Shown here: piece by piece, positions 34,774 through 46,204 of the stretch
How the letters are laid out: each line of letters begins with the position of its first letter
Position numbering within the stretch: position 1 is the first letter of the stretch
Source: Acephala macrosclerotiorum
Lineage: Eukaryota; Ascomycota; Leotiomycetes; Helotiales; Mollisiaceae
Assembly (NCBI GenBank): GCA_014904845.1
Contig: MU119408.1
Coordinates: 1-64,000 of the forward strand
Direction: 5' to 3'
DNA: 64,000 nt
Translations under genes and position numbers: made by a program
Notes under the pieces: model-generated
The model's input: the letters and a program-made list of their open reading frames with translations, nothing else
Databases searched by the model: none
What the model was told of the DNA's origin: nothing

Positions 34774-35402
34774 TTAGAGAATCCCATCGCCGCAATGTCC
34801 GCACCACCCACAGTCTTTGTCACACAGTCCCCAATTTTGATCCTGGCTCATGCCCCTCGATGATGCCCAATTCGAATGTACCAACCATCCCTCATCCAAA
34901 CCACTGTTCATCGCTGTTTTGCCGACAGTTGTCTTCTTGTTTCCATTCTGCGTTGCCTTGAAGTCATTCTTCCGATTTCCAGCCTTGTTTCCCGCGGTGG
35001 AGGAAGGAGCATGTCTTCCAGCGAATCGAGGCTTTAGGAAGTTCAGACGCGGATTTTGGACATGAAAACTCGTTGAACATCGATTTCCTCGTGCAGAGAG
35101 TGGTATGAACTGTAAACTGGTTAGTACCGCAAACACCTTGGATTCGGCAAACTTACAAGATGATCATCTGCGGCATCTTGTAATGACAGTCTTCCGACAA
35201 GGTCATTGAGATACTGTGGCGGGGGTTGAGATGCTGCAAACTGCTCTGAAGGTATCGACTGCGGGGCAGTTCTATGTCGTGGAGAGTCTCGTTGATGCTG
35301 AAGCATTGCACTTGCATCCTTGAAACTCTTATCGCATGTGCACACCACTCGAGTGGCGGTAGCAACCATAACTGATGACATTGTAAATGAGCTTCCTATC
35401 AT
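34774..35402 (-). CDS. Small C2H2-like zinc-finger protein, tandem paralogue B
   Basis: Exons 35157..35402 and 34774..35109 join in phase (193 aa; 47-bp intron with a TACTAACC branch). It repeats the plan of paralogue A: CTCDKSFKDASAMLQHQRDSP..H near the N-terminus, a short linker, the helix LNDLVGRLSL at the exon end, and a terminal cluster CDKDCGWCGHCG. The intron falls at the same place relative to the LxRLSL helix in both genes. The middle part differs: B is rich in basic residues and glycine/asparagine, A is acidic. An alternative start seven codons in (MSSVMVATATR) is possible. The role is unknown. Confidence 0.7.
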
Positions 35403-38400
35403 CCATCATCAAATAAGGAAATGAAGGTGCTGAACTTCTTATCATGAATGAGCGAATCGAGATAGGGCATTGGCTGAGAAGCGACATGCAATGCGAAGTA
35501 ACACGAGGCACCGGAAGCGGCAGCAAGCATGATGCACTTCAATGAACTTAGCTGATTCGACGCGACTCCAGCACGAGACTTCGGCGATCAGTCAATCCGA
35601 GAGTTGTTTCGTTTGAGAAGGTATGATGGGTAGAAGGGAAGGAGTATGAGGTTACCACAAGTGACATTGATATTGAAACTTTAGTATTAGTGAGATTCGT
35701 TATTCGTATTCACAAATCTGCAGCTTTCTTCATATATTATGATGCCAAAAAATTTCCAGGTCGCAAAATTGTATGCCACACTACCCCTCATTGCCTCTTC
35801 ATCGTACAGCCTAGTGGACGACTACTAGCGCCTCACAAATTCCTTCAAGAAGCCTGAAATCTTCCCCATAACAATGAAAAGAGCGATATCGCTCGGCTTC
35901 CAAATAATATCCGTTTGAAAATGATTCGTAATAATAACTCCTGATTCTGTCGCCGCAAGTAGTAGGTGTGGAAAGGAGAGAAGGAGCAAAGAGACATACC
36001 GAGAAATTGAAGGTCGGAAGAAATACTATCTCTAATGTATGGAGTCCTCGCTAAAAAGGTCCCCATACTGTAACGTACTACTCTTCAATCGCCAACACGT
36101 TGATGTGGTTGGTGATGTCCTCGACCCAACTCGAAATCACCTTTCTGTAGCAGTGCTTGACACGGCGTCGCCTCTTCAGTGGATAGAGTAACCGTTTGCA
36201 CTCCCTGCAGTGCAGAAATAGAAGTTATTATAGTGATGCTCAAAGTAGAAATTACGACTGCCACTTGGCCTAGGAGGAGTCCGTGTTGATAGAGCTATTG
36301 TTGGCTCCGCGATTTCATCCAAGGAATAAATCTTTGGGGTGTCGTCGCTGAACCGACTAGGATCTGTCTTGATGGATGTCATGATGTCAATTTGACACTG
36401 ACGCTATCGTCGCCCGTTGTCTGTTCGAGCTTTTTCCCTGGAGGATTATATGGATTGGTTCGAGTAGTAGAAAGCCTAGAGGCTTACGCAGGGGTATGTT
36501 GTGAAACTGTCCCACCATGACATCTAGCATACGATGAATCGGGATGGTTGGCTATGACTCGTTGGCATTTCTCTGGAGTGGACAAAAGTGGAGCTTGGCA
36601 CAGAGCTGCTCGCGTGGTGTACTGGTAGTAAGTACACTAGCTAGCTGGTGCCACTCTGCGCACCTCTTTGCCGTGGTTTCTGACAACGCTATATATCCTA
36701 TGGAAATAATGATCCGCGTCAGGAATGGTCTGAAGAGAGTAAGCCTACTACCTGTTGAACGGAATAGACGAGAAGAATTCGCATCAGAATAAACTAAGTT
36801 CAGTCTCGGTTTCTTGTCAGACTTTATTTCATATACGCCATCACCCGGACTCTCAATATCATGGTATAGGACTGGATCTTCGAGAGCCTTGATGATTTCG
36901 TGTAGCAGCTAAGCAGCTACGAGACGTGGCCACGGGGCGTGACGCCAATAGAAGTATATTCGAGAGGGGCCCAGTCTGACGAAGCTTAGTTTCGAGGAGA
37001 GCCTAGATGAGGGTTGGAAGACGAGGGCGAGACTGAGGCAGTGGTATAGTTGACGCTTTCGGGTTCTAACCAAATCCAGGAATAAAGTCGTGTCTCAGAA
37101 GATTGAAATGCAGCAAAGTAAAAAGTTGTAGATATACGCACAACCAAGCAGACATGTGATAATCTCCATCTTGACCCCAATGACGACTTTTGGGAGCGGT
37201 CGCCTGAGTTGTCCCGACTGTCCCGATTGTCCGATCGTTAGGCATAGCGCTCAACGATAGCCAGACGGTTCGGAAAATGCCCCTTTGACAGAATTTGTTC
37301 CACCCAGGCAGCCTCTTCGATCAAAGAGTCAAAATGCCAAATGAATCACCACCGCCCAGTTAGAGAGTGCGTACCCCACATCGACGAGGATTTGACAAGT
37401 ATTTGACCACGTTTTGAGCCTAGCTGGCCGGAGTCTCCAATCGGGAACAAGTTTACCCCAGAGTCTGAGCATCCGCTTTCTAGATCGAGATAGGATTCTT
37501 CATCGATTTAGAGCGGCACATATTGGCAGGCTGATGATGAAACTCTCGACTTCTTGACGTTGCTGTCCAACTCAAACACACAACAGACAGAGAGACAGAT
37601 AAATTTCAACTTCACCTTTTCTTCTGGACTCGTCTTTCTTGCCAATTGAAACATTCACGGATTTTGGCTTCTACTTCAGAGATCAAATGATAGATTCGAG
37701 TGGCGGAGATGGTCGTTGTACCATGGTCCAAATGACTGGAAACCCGGATGTCTACCGAACACGTTGATCTCGAAGCTCTTTCTAATGCAATCATTCAGAT
37801 GGCAGAGAATTGTGATAACGGACATCCGAACGCTTACTGCGCCGAATCAGGTTGATGAAGTAGATGAGGGTTTGGGGTTTCGGCGACCTACCGTAATATC
37901 GATATCTGACTCAAACACATTACACAGCTATTGCTTTACCATTGGTCGCGGAGGATACATCATTCTGCTGGAAAGAAACGCATACATATTGTGGCTGTCG
38001 TCGAGGGTATCTGTTTCACGAAGGCTTCCAGCGGATCATCGTAGTCGCTGGCGAGAGGTCGTCTTCTGGTCATCTGCATAACCAGGTTGCTGAAACTGTG
38101 CGGTGGTACAACGGACATCCGAAGGAGGGCTGGGGTTGCTGCGGTCGACGAGAAGAACACTGTGGAGTTGAAACTGAGACTGTTAAGTGAAGTGAAGAAT
38201 TACAGTAATTTGACCTCGAGGACTTTCAGGCCAACATGCACTAGCGTCTCGCTTAACCTTAATGTCCCCTTGAAGCGGCACCAGGTCTCGCGCCACTAAG
38301 AAGAAAAAAAAGGAGGCTGCGACCCAATTCAAGACCGCTTCCACAACACCACAACGTATCTGAATATATCAAAAAGTACAAAAAGAATGTATCCAGGTAA

Positions 38401-38426
38401 CCCTGGGGACATGAACTCTAGAGAAA
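35403..38426. other. 3-kb gene-poor stretch
   Basis: No gene can be supported. Weak candidates: a minus-strand frame at 36176-36382 with protein-like composition (MTSIKTDPSRFSDDTPKIYS) and a possible GT-AG intron whose removal does not extend it much; and minus-strand frames at 37612-37794 and 37960-38160. The phrase CGGATGTCCGTT recurs on the minus strand at about 37,820 and 38,115. Treat all as unproven. Confidence 0.4.
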
Positions 38427-38512
38427 CTCTCTGACGGGGAGTCGAACCCCGATCTCCCGCGCTTTGCCATGTTAATGACAAGCGGAAATCATGACCGTTA
38501 GACCATCAAAGA
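38427..38512 (-). tRNA. tRNA-Asp (GTC) with a 14-nt intron
   Basis: Read on the minus strand from 38512, the acceptor strand TCTTTGA pairs with TCAGAGA (one G-T pair). The D arm contains TGGTCTAACGG (A box) and the T arm GGTTCGACTCC (B box). The anticodon stem TCCGC/GCGGG encloses TT-GTC-A, a 14-base insert beginning after position 37, and C. Removing the insert gives 72 nt and the anticodon GTC. The discriminator base G is as expected for tRNA-Asp. A T-run that could end Pol III transcription lies about 45 bp downstream on the minus strand. A retrotransposon LTR ends exactly at the first base of the tRNA. Confidence 0.93.
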
Positions 38513-39082
38513 TGTTATGGATTGCTGCTTAGATGGACTTGATATTATTATTCAAATCTATATTGCTTTTCACGGTGAGTGTGGGAAAGTGGGGTAAGCT
38601 GTCGGCTAGTAGACCAATAAGGGCTTGCTATCAATAGGTAGTGGCTTTTATTATGGGGCGGGGTGATAGAAAGATGACGACTCTTTCTTCCTTCTTCCTT
38701 TCTTTCATGGGGGCAAGCCCCCAACCCCCCAGATTCACTGCACTCGAGAGTAACTCTTGTAATATATCTTGGGCTTGCGTAAAAAAGATTTTATTTATTT
38801 CTCAAGTTGGAGGAATTATCTTAAAGTGTTTCATGACTTTGAATGGAAATAAACCCTGTTTTGTCAGTTGAGAACCCGTATTCAGGTGTTGGTGGAGAGT
38901 GCACTGAGACAGTGATCAATGTGGAATGAGGCCTCACGCTCGATCGAGCATCGGCTCATATGGATTGTCTCAGCTGGACTGGATGCACTAGTGAATTCAC
39001 TTTATTAAGGGAACATTCCCACTTAGCTAGATGTGCAGATTAGACATCACAATACCACTCCTTTTGCCCTCTCAACTGATAT
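38513..39082 (-). mobile_element. Retrotransposon LTR (solo/3' LTR with polypurine tract) abutting tRNA-Asp
   Basis: On the minus strand the LTR starts TGTGATGTCTA at 39051. It ends ...CATAACA at 38513, directly before the tRNA: 539 bp with TG...CA ends. Just before it (39052-39082) lies GGCAAAAGGAGTGG, a polypurine tract, so this is a 3' LTR with a stub of internal sequence. A second, decayed copy in the opposite direction occupies 45,978-46,204, and the two match from about 10 bp before the polypurine tract to about 200 bp into the LTR. No coding part remains. The inner LTR end is inferred from the CA terminus and the tRNA border. Confidence 0.7.
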
Positions 39083-39486
39083 GTTTACAAGTCTGCCTGC
39101 CGTTAATGATAGATTATAAATTTTCTATTAAAGTTTCTTTCTCGTGAATTCATGAGAGATCCTTTTCCCTTACCTCAATTAAAAGCTCAGCAAGTAATGA
39201 GAGCCTTGGAAACTCAACTCGCGAGGGACAGCTTCACAGAAGCACTTCTCATTTCACAAAATTTAAAATGATTCACACATAAGAGAAGAGACGGAGGTAT
39301 ATCGTTTAGCATGCATTTCATTTCCAGGCAGACCAATTCAGTCCGCAAGGCCAATTCATGCAGGCCTTAAGCGATCTGACGTTCTCACTAGTACCATGCC
39401 AATCGCACGTACCAGCGACGGCTTCATCAACTATCCACCCAAATCACAAACTTCCTAGAATACCTCTCCCTTCGCCTGCCTCGGCC
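39083..39486. other. Intergenic, possible retroelement debris
   Basis: AT-leaning sequence between the polypurine stub and the stop of the BTB-like gene; no coding motif is recognised. Confidence 0.4.
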
Positions 39487-40557
39487 CTAAACATCCTGAA
39501 GATAGCGCTTTTGAAATTTCCAAGGAGCTTGCTGACAGTTGCAGACCTCCTCTCTGACAGTATCGGTCAATCCCACTATATTCTTGGACTTCTTCGGCGT
39601 ACTTCGAGTCATTGGCTTGCCCGACTTGTCAACTCTGCCTGTCTTGACTTTGTCCATATTGCTCGGTCTGAATGAATGACGCGCGGAAGCTTGTTCCTCT
39701 GCCCGCGGGCATTTCTTCAGGCCTTTCTCCTCCTTGACACACGGCCAAGTCTCCTTCTTATACTTTTGCAAAGCTTGGATGAGCGGTCCATCAATAGCTG
39801 GATCGAGACCAAGGACACCTTGACCGAACATTGTCTTAACTACATCTCGACCACCACCACCAAATTCCAGGTTCCAGAACATAGCTGCGTCGAAGTAAAG
39901 TTGACGCAGGGGAGCCTTTGAGGGCAGTACCGAGAAAATCTTGCGGAATTCATCCTTCAGCTCTGGGACGAATTTGCGACCTTGGAGATTGTCCTTCACC
40001 GTCGAGGTGACTGCATTGGCGAAGTGGGCGCTACCGAGGATGTCGGCGAGAAGGTAGGCGTCAATGTGAGAGGAATTGATTTGGGCATTTGTATAGACTG
40101 CAGTATCAATCCATGAAACAAATGAGTGAAAAGACTCCCATAATGGTGCCAGGTACTCTTCCGAGCCTGTACCGACCAGTACCTGAAAGTCGTATCTAGG
40201 TCTCTCATCGCCCTCTTCGAAATCGACGACGTGGGGGATACGAGAACCGATATTGGCATTGAGGAGCAGCCGACTTTGGGGAATGTTGATTTCAGAAGTC
40301 TCATTATTGGACGTGACATGGTAGACGATTATGAGCTGTTCAGCTTTCGATCTAGGACACGTAAGTAACATAGTGTAGAAGTTGATGGGTATAACAAACT
40401 TGAAGCTCGGCTTGTGGTCTTCAAAGCCCTTCGGGAGGCACTTAGTCAAGTCATCATCCACTTTGGAGCTATTGCTTGGGAGCTTTTCAAAGTCCATGTC
40501 GGGAGGAGAAACTTTTCGGGTTCGGGGTTTCCTGTTCATGAATGGTAGTGTAGGCAT
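39487..40557 (-). CDS. BTB/POZ-like fungal protein
   Basis: A single frame of 356 aa. The centre reads FHSFVSWIDTAVYTNAQ and, about 18 residues on, AYLLADILGSAHFANAV. This fits the second half of fungal BTB domains (FxxFVxWLYTG, then AYxLADKLGxxxFxNAV). The first half, where DVxVxVGxxxFxVHKxxL is expected, is not clearly present; instead there is FKFVIPINFYTML and a stretch rich in Asn/Ser. An unrecognised intron around 40,340-40,400 (minus-strand donor GTTATA, acceptor CCTAG) could alter this part, but its length is not a multiple of three. The C-terminal 80 residues are basic. BTB proteins usually bring partners to Cullin-3 ligases or dimerise; this member's role is unknown. Confidence 0.55.
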   Translation of the reverse strand: MPTLPFMNRKPRTRKVSPPDMDFEKLPSNSSKVDDDLTKCLPKGFEDHKPSFKFVIPINFYTMLLTCPRSKAEQLIIVYHVTSNNETSEINIPQSRLLLNANIGSRIPHVVDFEEGDERPRYDFQVLVGTGSEEYLAPLWESFHSFVSWIDTAVYTNAQINSSHIDAYLLADILGSAHFANAVTSTVKDNLQGRKFVPELKDEFRKIFSVLPSKAPLRQLYFDAAMFWNLEFGGGGRDVVKTMFGQGVLGLDPAIDGPLIQALQKYKKETWPCVKEEKGLKKCPRAEEQASARHSFRPSNMDKVKTGRVDKSGKPMTRSTPKKSKNIVGLTDTVREEVCNCQQAPWKFQKRYLQDV

Positions 40558-41075
40558 GCCGATCTAAGGGTAAATTGAGGTCAGGAAGATGAGTGGCGAT
40601 TGTGGAAGGTAAGAGAAGAGGCGAAGAGGCGGGACTGAGTTGAGGTTGACAAGATCGAAATTGGTTGAAAGTGAAAGCCAAGATGTGGTCAAGGTTGAAC
40701 TTAAACTCAAGCTGACAAGATCGACTGAGGTTGAGGAAGTAAGATAATTGAAAGTTCACAAGCGAAAAGCTACCACCCACAGGTTGCATACTGGCACACA
40801 AGCAGTCAACTTCGCTACAGCAGGGGGATTTCCAGTCACTAATACCGAAATCGAGAGGTGGCTGCAGCTTCGAACAGGACAAAAGTCAAATTACATGCAT
40901 TTATCTCGCCTCTTCCACTTGGAAGATCACTGCGGGAAAGGGGCTCTCGAACTAGCACTTGTGATGGAGCAGATTTAGGTCAAAAAAGCCTACGGCCGAA
41001 ACGTTCCAGACGTCTTTCGTACACCACACAGCATGTCTGCAAATATCTTTCCTGCATATTTCCAGCATATCTCAC
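40558..41075. other. Intergenic
   Basis: About 520 bp. The phrases GAGGTTGA and GACAAGATCGA recur between 40,630 and 40,740, suggesting a small degenerate tandem duplication. No gene is seen. Confidence 0.45.
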
Positions 41076-41765
41076 TCAATCAATCTCCCCTCTCCTCCTC
41101 CTACCTTCTTCCCACAACTCATCATATTTATCCCTCTTTCTACTCTGTGGCGGCCTTTCACTCCTGCTCCTTCCGGCCTCGTGCCCTCCAATACCACCCA
41201 GCAACGCGCCACCCAAAGTCCCCAGACCAGGGAATATGGCATCCCCAATCACACTGCCGCCAAAGGCTCCTAAAAACGTATTCCGACTGCTATGAGCTCT
41301 CTTCCTTGGCTGCCTTGACCGTTCTAAATCTCGATCCTGAGAACTATCTCTATCTCGAGAATGACTGCGATGGCGGTGGTGGTAATGTTGTGGAGGCTCT
41401 GAGATTGATCTTCTTCGCCGCAGATGTTCGTCTTCGGAAGAAGATTCGTCGTCCGAGTCGTATTCATCATCGAAACGGACTTTTTGGGGAGGATGTCGTA
41501 CTTCGGGTAGTTGAGGGTATTGTGGGTTTTGAGGAGGGTAGTAGTTGTGAGGCTGGACTGGCTGTATGTGTGGATATGGTGGTGCTTGAGGATTGCACGG
41601 TTGCAGTTGTTGATGATGATTCGGTTTGTAGTCTGCAGGATTAAATTGAGGCTGGGGGACTTGTGGTGGGGTTGCCCAAGGCTGATATGGAGGAGGAGGG
41701 TAATTTGGTGCCTCCTCTTGTTGACTTGGCTGGTTGAAGCTATTGTAGTAGTCCTGTGCTGCCAT
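41076..41765 (-). CDS. Pro/Gln-rich protein with C-terminal glycine zipper
   Basis: A single frame of 229 aa. Residues 1-90 are rich in Pro, Gln, Tyr and Asn (PPPPYQPWATPPQVPQPQ). An acidic Ser run follows (DDEYDSDDESSSEDEH), then an Arg/Ser/His-rich patch. Residues about 164-197 contain FLGAFGGSVIGDAIFPGLG followed by TLGGALLGGIGGHEAG, a glycine-zipper pattern able to form a membrane hairpin. A basic tail follows. Fungal genomes carry many such proteins of unknown function. The start at 41765 is the first ATG; the gene appears intact. Confidence 0.75.
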   Translation of the reverse strand: MAAQDYYNSFNQPSQQEEAPNYPPPPYQPWATPPQVPQPQFNPADYKPNHHQQLQPCNPQAPPYPHIQPVQPHNYYPPQNPQYPQLPEVRHPPQKVRFDDEYDSDDESSSEDEHLRRRRSISEPPQHYHHRHRSHSRDRDSSQDRDLERSRQPRKRAHSSRNTFLGAFGGSVIGDAIFPGLGTLGGALLGGIGGHEAGRSRSERPPQSRKRDKYDELWEEGRRRRGEID

Positions 41766-42850
41766 CTTTGCGGAGATCAGATGTTCAACAATGAGTGCAA
41801 TGAGAGATGCCTTGCCTTCGATAATAGATATAAAGAGTGGCGTAAGAGAGAGAGATCTGACCTTCTGACCCCGCGAACAGGATTACCTCACCTTGCATAG
41901 AGTCGTCGAAGTATTATGCTCACGTCATCGATAGCTGAACTGCAGTGCCGAGCAGCGACGGGATTCTTGGTAGAAACCCAGCAGGGCACATGCTCCAAAG
42001 AGCAAGCCGGTCGATCCGGGTCGGCATTAGCATTTCTTGACATTTTATAGATTCGTGTTATTGGAGCAGAGAAGGCAAGAAAGCGCCCGAGAAGTGAGGG
42101 CCATCGGTTAGTCGGAGACGCTAACCCAATTTCTAGTGCCTTGGTAGAACGCCCGTAGAACTCTGGGCACCTTGACCCTCAACCCTTCTTCAACCCAGAA
42201 CGCTCAGTCTCACACATTTCGATTTCATCAATCCTTCTTGCAGATACATATTCTTTAGTCAAGATTTGCCCTTGCTTTTCTCAAATGCAAATCGAGATGA
42301 ATCTTTTCAGTGATATGATGAGTCGACGGAGTCGGCCGCTGTGCTACGTCCTTGTTCGATTATCTTGGGCTTTGCTTCAACACACTTCTTTGATGAGCTC
42401 TCTTTTTATATGCATTCAAATCATTTGTTATTCCTCCTCTGCCTCAGCACCTTCTCTTGTCACGTGTAAGTCACGTGGACATTTCCTCGAGTATTGTATG
42501 CTTCATCAAGGTCGAGAAGGACGTTAAATCCTTCGACTGCATTTCAGCTACGCCCAAAAATCAAGCTTATTTCAATACTGTCACTCCCGTGTTGTTACTG
42601 GAAGGCATTCAAACAGCCTGCTCGGCATGGCCGTGTGCAGGCTTCAGCATACCTTATTTTTGCGCCTCAAAAGATGTTTTAGGGCTGATTTACCAATCAA
42701 CCCCTGCGAAGAAAGTTATTTGAGACCTATCGCGGGAGTATGAACTTCAGACAACACATAATGTGGAGGCATCGTCATCTACAAATACTACTTGTTTGGA
42801 TGCTGGCCGACACAAAGTGCCTGGTTTGTGAGTAGCAGTAGATCAAAATC
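41766..42850. other. Intergenic region upstream of the P450 gene
   Basis: About 1.1 kb holding promoters of the divergent glycine-zipper and P450 genes. Plus-strand frames at 42,285-42,723 overlap one another in different phases and lack recognisable motifs, so they are not called. Confidence 0.5.
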
Positions 42851-44970
42851 ATGTTCACTTATGTCTTCGTCGCTGTTGGCGGTCTGGTGCTGTTTTGGTG
42901 CTCGCAAAAATGGGCATCGCTGAATCGCAATATTGCTGCTGCAAAAGCTTCAGGGCTTCCGTATCGTATATCTTGTTCGTGAGATTTCATGTCTTCCCAA
43001 TCCTTTTGATAGCTTTATACTCGACTAACTCCTCTAGTTATTAGTGGTATTCCTGGGTACCTCTGGATAGCGACTCACAATCTCTTTCTCGGACCACTCC
43101 ATGCGTTCAAACCTTCGCGAAAATGGCTTTGGCCCAAGTGAGTACCAATTCTCGTTCTCGATTCACATTGTTAACAAGCTTCTAGGCTCATCCATGTCCA
43201 TCGAAGTTGGTATTACCCTCAGGAAATGCGACAGAGTCTTGGCGAGGTTTATCTCATCGTCAGCCCTACCCAGATATTCATGGGCTGCAGCAATGCAGAA
43301 GCCAATTTACAGTTGACTAGTCGCCGTCTCGACTTCGCCAAACCCGTGGAGATATATGCTATTGTAGATATCTTTGGGACTTCCCTTCTCACTACTGAAG
43401 GAGAGGAATGGAAAAGGCATCGCAAGATTGTCGCTCCGGCATTTTCAGAGAAGAGCAACACTGTAGTGTGGAAGGAGACCTCGCGACAGACGGATGGTAT
43501 GGTCGGTGTTTGGTCCAAGCTTGACGGGAATGAACCTGGCAGCATGAAAGTCAAGGACACTGCTCCGTACACGGCGACTATGGCACTGCACGTCATTTGC
43601 GCAGCTGGATTCGGGGTGAGGCAGTTGTGGGATGGAGAAGATGAAGGCCAGCTTGGAACAAATACCGTCCCTGGGTTCAACACCTCGAAGCTCATTCGTG
43701 GGCATACCTTGACTTTCAAGGACTCGTTGAACACATTGTTGGATGGAATTATCTGGTTGGCGATATTCCCGGTGTCGCTGCTGAGTATGTGTTTCTCGTC
43801 GTTTGCTTCGTCTCTACTAACATATCACAGAAAAGTCGCCTTTTGAGCTACATAAGAAGCTGCTTCGAGCATTCTTCGAATGCACAGATTACTTTACAGA
43901 GCTATCGGAATACAAGCTACAGCAGATCGAGCGTGGAGAGAAATCGGAAGCAGGAACGATGGATATCATGGGTAAATCAAACCATCCTTTCTTGCACACA
44001 AAATCTTACCTCTTCAGGTCCGCTCGTCAAAGCATCCGAGAGAACCCCAGATGATTCAAAAGGCCTCTACCTCACCAAACAAGAAATGATAGCCGACTCC
44101 TGGATCACCCTCTTCGCAGGCCATGAAACATCAGCCAACATCACCCATTATTGCCTTCTCTTTCTCGCCATCGAACTTGCCAAGCAATCTAAGCTCCAAC
44201 AAGACCTCGATTCCATAATCGGCACTCGACCCTCATCAGAATGGACATACGAAACTGACCTCAACCGAATCTGGCATAGCATGATTGGGGCAACTATCAA
44301 CGAAACCCTACGTCTCATGCCACCTTTGATCGATGTTCCGAAAATCGTGCGCACCACACCTCAACCCTTGGCTTTTGACGGGAAGAAAGTTACTGTGCCT
44401 GCAGATACGATTATCCACATCAGTTGTGTGGGCGCACATCGGAATCCAAGATACTGGCCTCATAGTCCGAGCAAGCTCTCGTCCAAAGAGCATGATCTGG
44501 ACGATTGGGTTCCAGAGCGCTGGCTACAATCTTCACCTACGACAGCTCCGCCAATTCCAAAGGAGCCCCTTCCCGCAGAAAGTTCGGGCGAGAACACAAC
44601 CTCATTCGACACCCCTTCTTCCACGACCTCAACGCTCCACATCCCACCTATCGGTGCCTTCCTCCCCTTCTCTCTTGGTGCACGTGCCTGTCCCGCTAAG
44701 CGCTTCGCACAAGTCGAGATCACCGCCACACTTGCTACCATCTTCTCCAAATATACCTGTGAGCTGGATGTCAGCGAATGGGCTTCAGATGCTCAGCTTC
44801 AGAGGATGGATAAGTATGGGAAGAGGAAAGTGTATGGGAAAGCGATGGGCAAAGCGAGGGAACTGATTAGGAAGAGCGAGAGCGAGATTTTCCTGTCTAT
44901 GACTGGGAGGTATGTGCCGGTTCGATTTTTCACGAGGGGAGAGGGGAAGTTTGAGGGTGTGTTTGCTTGA
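42851..44970 (+). CDS. Cytochrome P450 monooxygenase
   Basis: Five exons, 42851..42978, 43045..43137, 43186..43784, 43831..43971 and 44018..44970, join in phase (637 aa). The N-terminus is a membrane anchor (TYVFVAVGGLVLFW). P450 landmarks follow: WKRHRKIVAPAFSEKSN (helix C), AGHETSANITH (helix I oxygen-binding motif), ETLRL (ExxR), PERW, and the haem loop FSLGARACPAKRFA with Cys545 as the expected iron ligand. A Ser/Thr/Pro-rich insert sits before the haem loop and explains the above-average length. A microsomal oxidase using NADPH-P450 reductase is expected; the substrate is unknown. No biosynthetic cluster surrounds it here. Confidence 0.88.
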
Positions 44971-45186
44971 GGGATTTTTGTGATTTTATAAAGTGCGTGA
45001 AAACAGATTGCTTAAGTTGAAAGAGAATCCACGCTCTTACGCCCATTACATCCACCGAGTTACATTGCGTCTAAATGATAGTTTAAAAACATCGCATGTG
45101 TTCTGTCATCAATCTGCTCTGTCCTTCAAGTCTCGGAATTCTGCTTGCAAACTAACTACTTTCAAATGGGGGGAAATGTTCGCAAT

Positions 45187-45975
45187 TCACAAAACAGTGA
45201 TGAACAACGCCCCTAAAATTGCTGCACCAAATGAGGTGAGGATGTCGCCGATTCCTTTCCCCAACATCATAGCACCGCTCGTACTAGTGCTCTTTGTCGT
45301 ACGGCCTGTGCTTGTACTTGTGCTGGAGCTCGAGTTACTAGTAGCAGAGGTGTTCGAAGTTGTTGTTGAGTTGGTGTCCATATCAATGAAGAAAAACGTC
45401 CCTGCAATTGGCGCGCCAAGGACCGCAAGAGTATGGAAGGAAGAGATTTAATAACTCAAGATCGGCATTTTCCTTAAAGACCGAAATGGCTGGGATCACT
45501 CACATTGAATCCAATTCTTGCCGAAGTATTAAATCCCAAGCTGGCAATACCTTTGTTGTTCAATGCAGTAGGCTGGACGTAGAGGAGATACATGTAACGA
45601 TGACTTCCTGTGTTTGCTGCTGAAGCAGCGCATTTATTAGTAGTAGCAGATGTCTTGTCGAAAAGCCCGGCGGTGGACAGGATTTGAGAATTTCGAGGTG
45701 AGGCGATGGTGAGATTTCCGGCTAAGAATTGGCGGACATTGCGAGGTGTGGGGTTAGCGCGAGGGCACGTCAGGTCCGACCTTGGATATTACCAGCCTGG
45801 AAATTTTCAACGCGGAGTAAAGTGGAGTATACCATAAAGAAAAGAAAACTAGAGCTCGTCACGTTTGAGACATTGGTGATGTTCTCCACTGAAAGTTCGA
45901 AGGGAGCTTTTGCTTCAGCAGTGGAAAGCGTGATGCCGGGTGTTAACAACGCTCCTTCTCTGGAGTCCGAAGCGA
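45187..45975 (-). pseudogene. 3' remnant of a secreted, probably GPI-anchored, Ser/Thr-rich protein gene
   Basis: Reading the minus strand from about 45,975, coding-like blocks appear. The first has LSTAEAKAPFELSVENITNVS; the next NVRQFLAGNLTIASP and GLFDKTSATTNKCAAS; the last is MDTNSTTTSNTSATSNSSSS and ends in GDILTSFGAAILGALFITVL, a hydrophobic C-terminus typical of GPI signals. N-glycosylation sites are dense. Introns are probable near 45,380-45,480 and 45,740-45,840, but at least one junction (AAT|GTGAGT to GCAG|GGACG) does not keep phase. The N-terminus and signal peptide are missing. The coding part stops where retroelement sequence begins, with stop codons just beyond. A broken surface-protein gene is the best reading; an odd splice form is possible. 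Confidence 0.5.
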
Positions 45976-45977
45976 AT

Positions 45978-46204
45978 TATCAGTTGATCGGGCAAAAGGA
46001 GTGGTATTGTGATGTCTAGTCTGCCCATCTAACTAGGTGGGAATGTTCCCTCAATAGAGTAAAATCACCACCAGTGCATCCGGACCAGCCTAGACCGCCT
46101 ATATGAGCCGATGCTCAATCAAGCGTGCGGCTTCATTTCAACATCAAACGATGTCTTAGTGCATTGGCCCTAATACCACCTAATTCCGAGATCTCAACTG
46201 ACAC
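45978..46204 (+). mobile_element. Decayed LTR fragment, inverted relative to the copy at 38.5-39.1 kb
   Basis: A polypurine tract GGCAAAAGGAGTGG (about 45,990-46,003) is followed by the LTR start TGTGATGTCTAG at 46008. Similarity to the 38.5-kb copy, in opposite orientation, runs to about 46,204 (TCTCAACTGACA in both) and is then lost. It truncates the neighbouring minus-strand secreted-protein gene. Confidence 0.75.
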
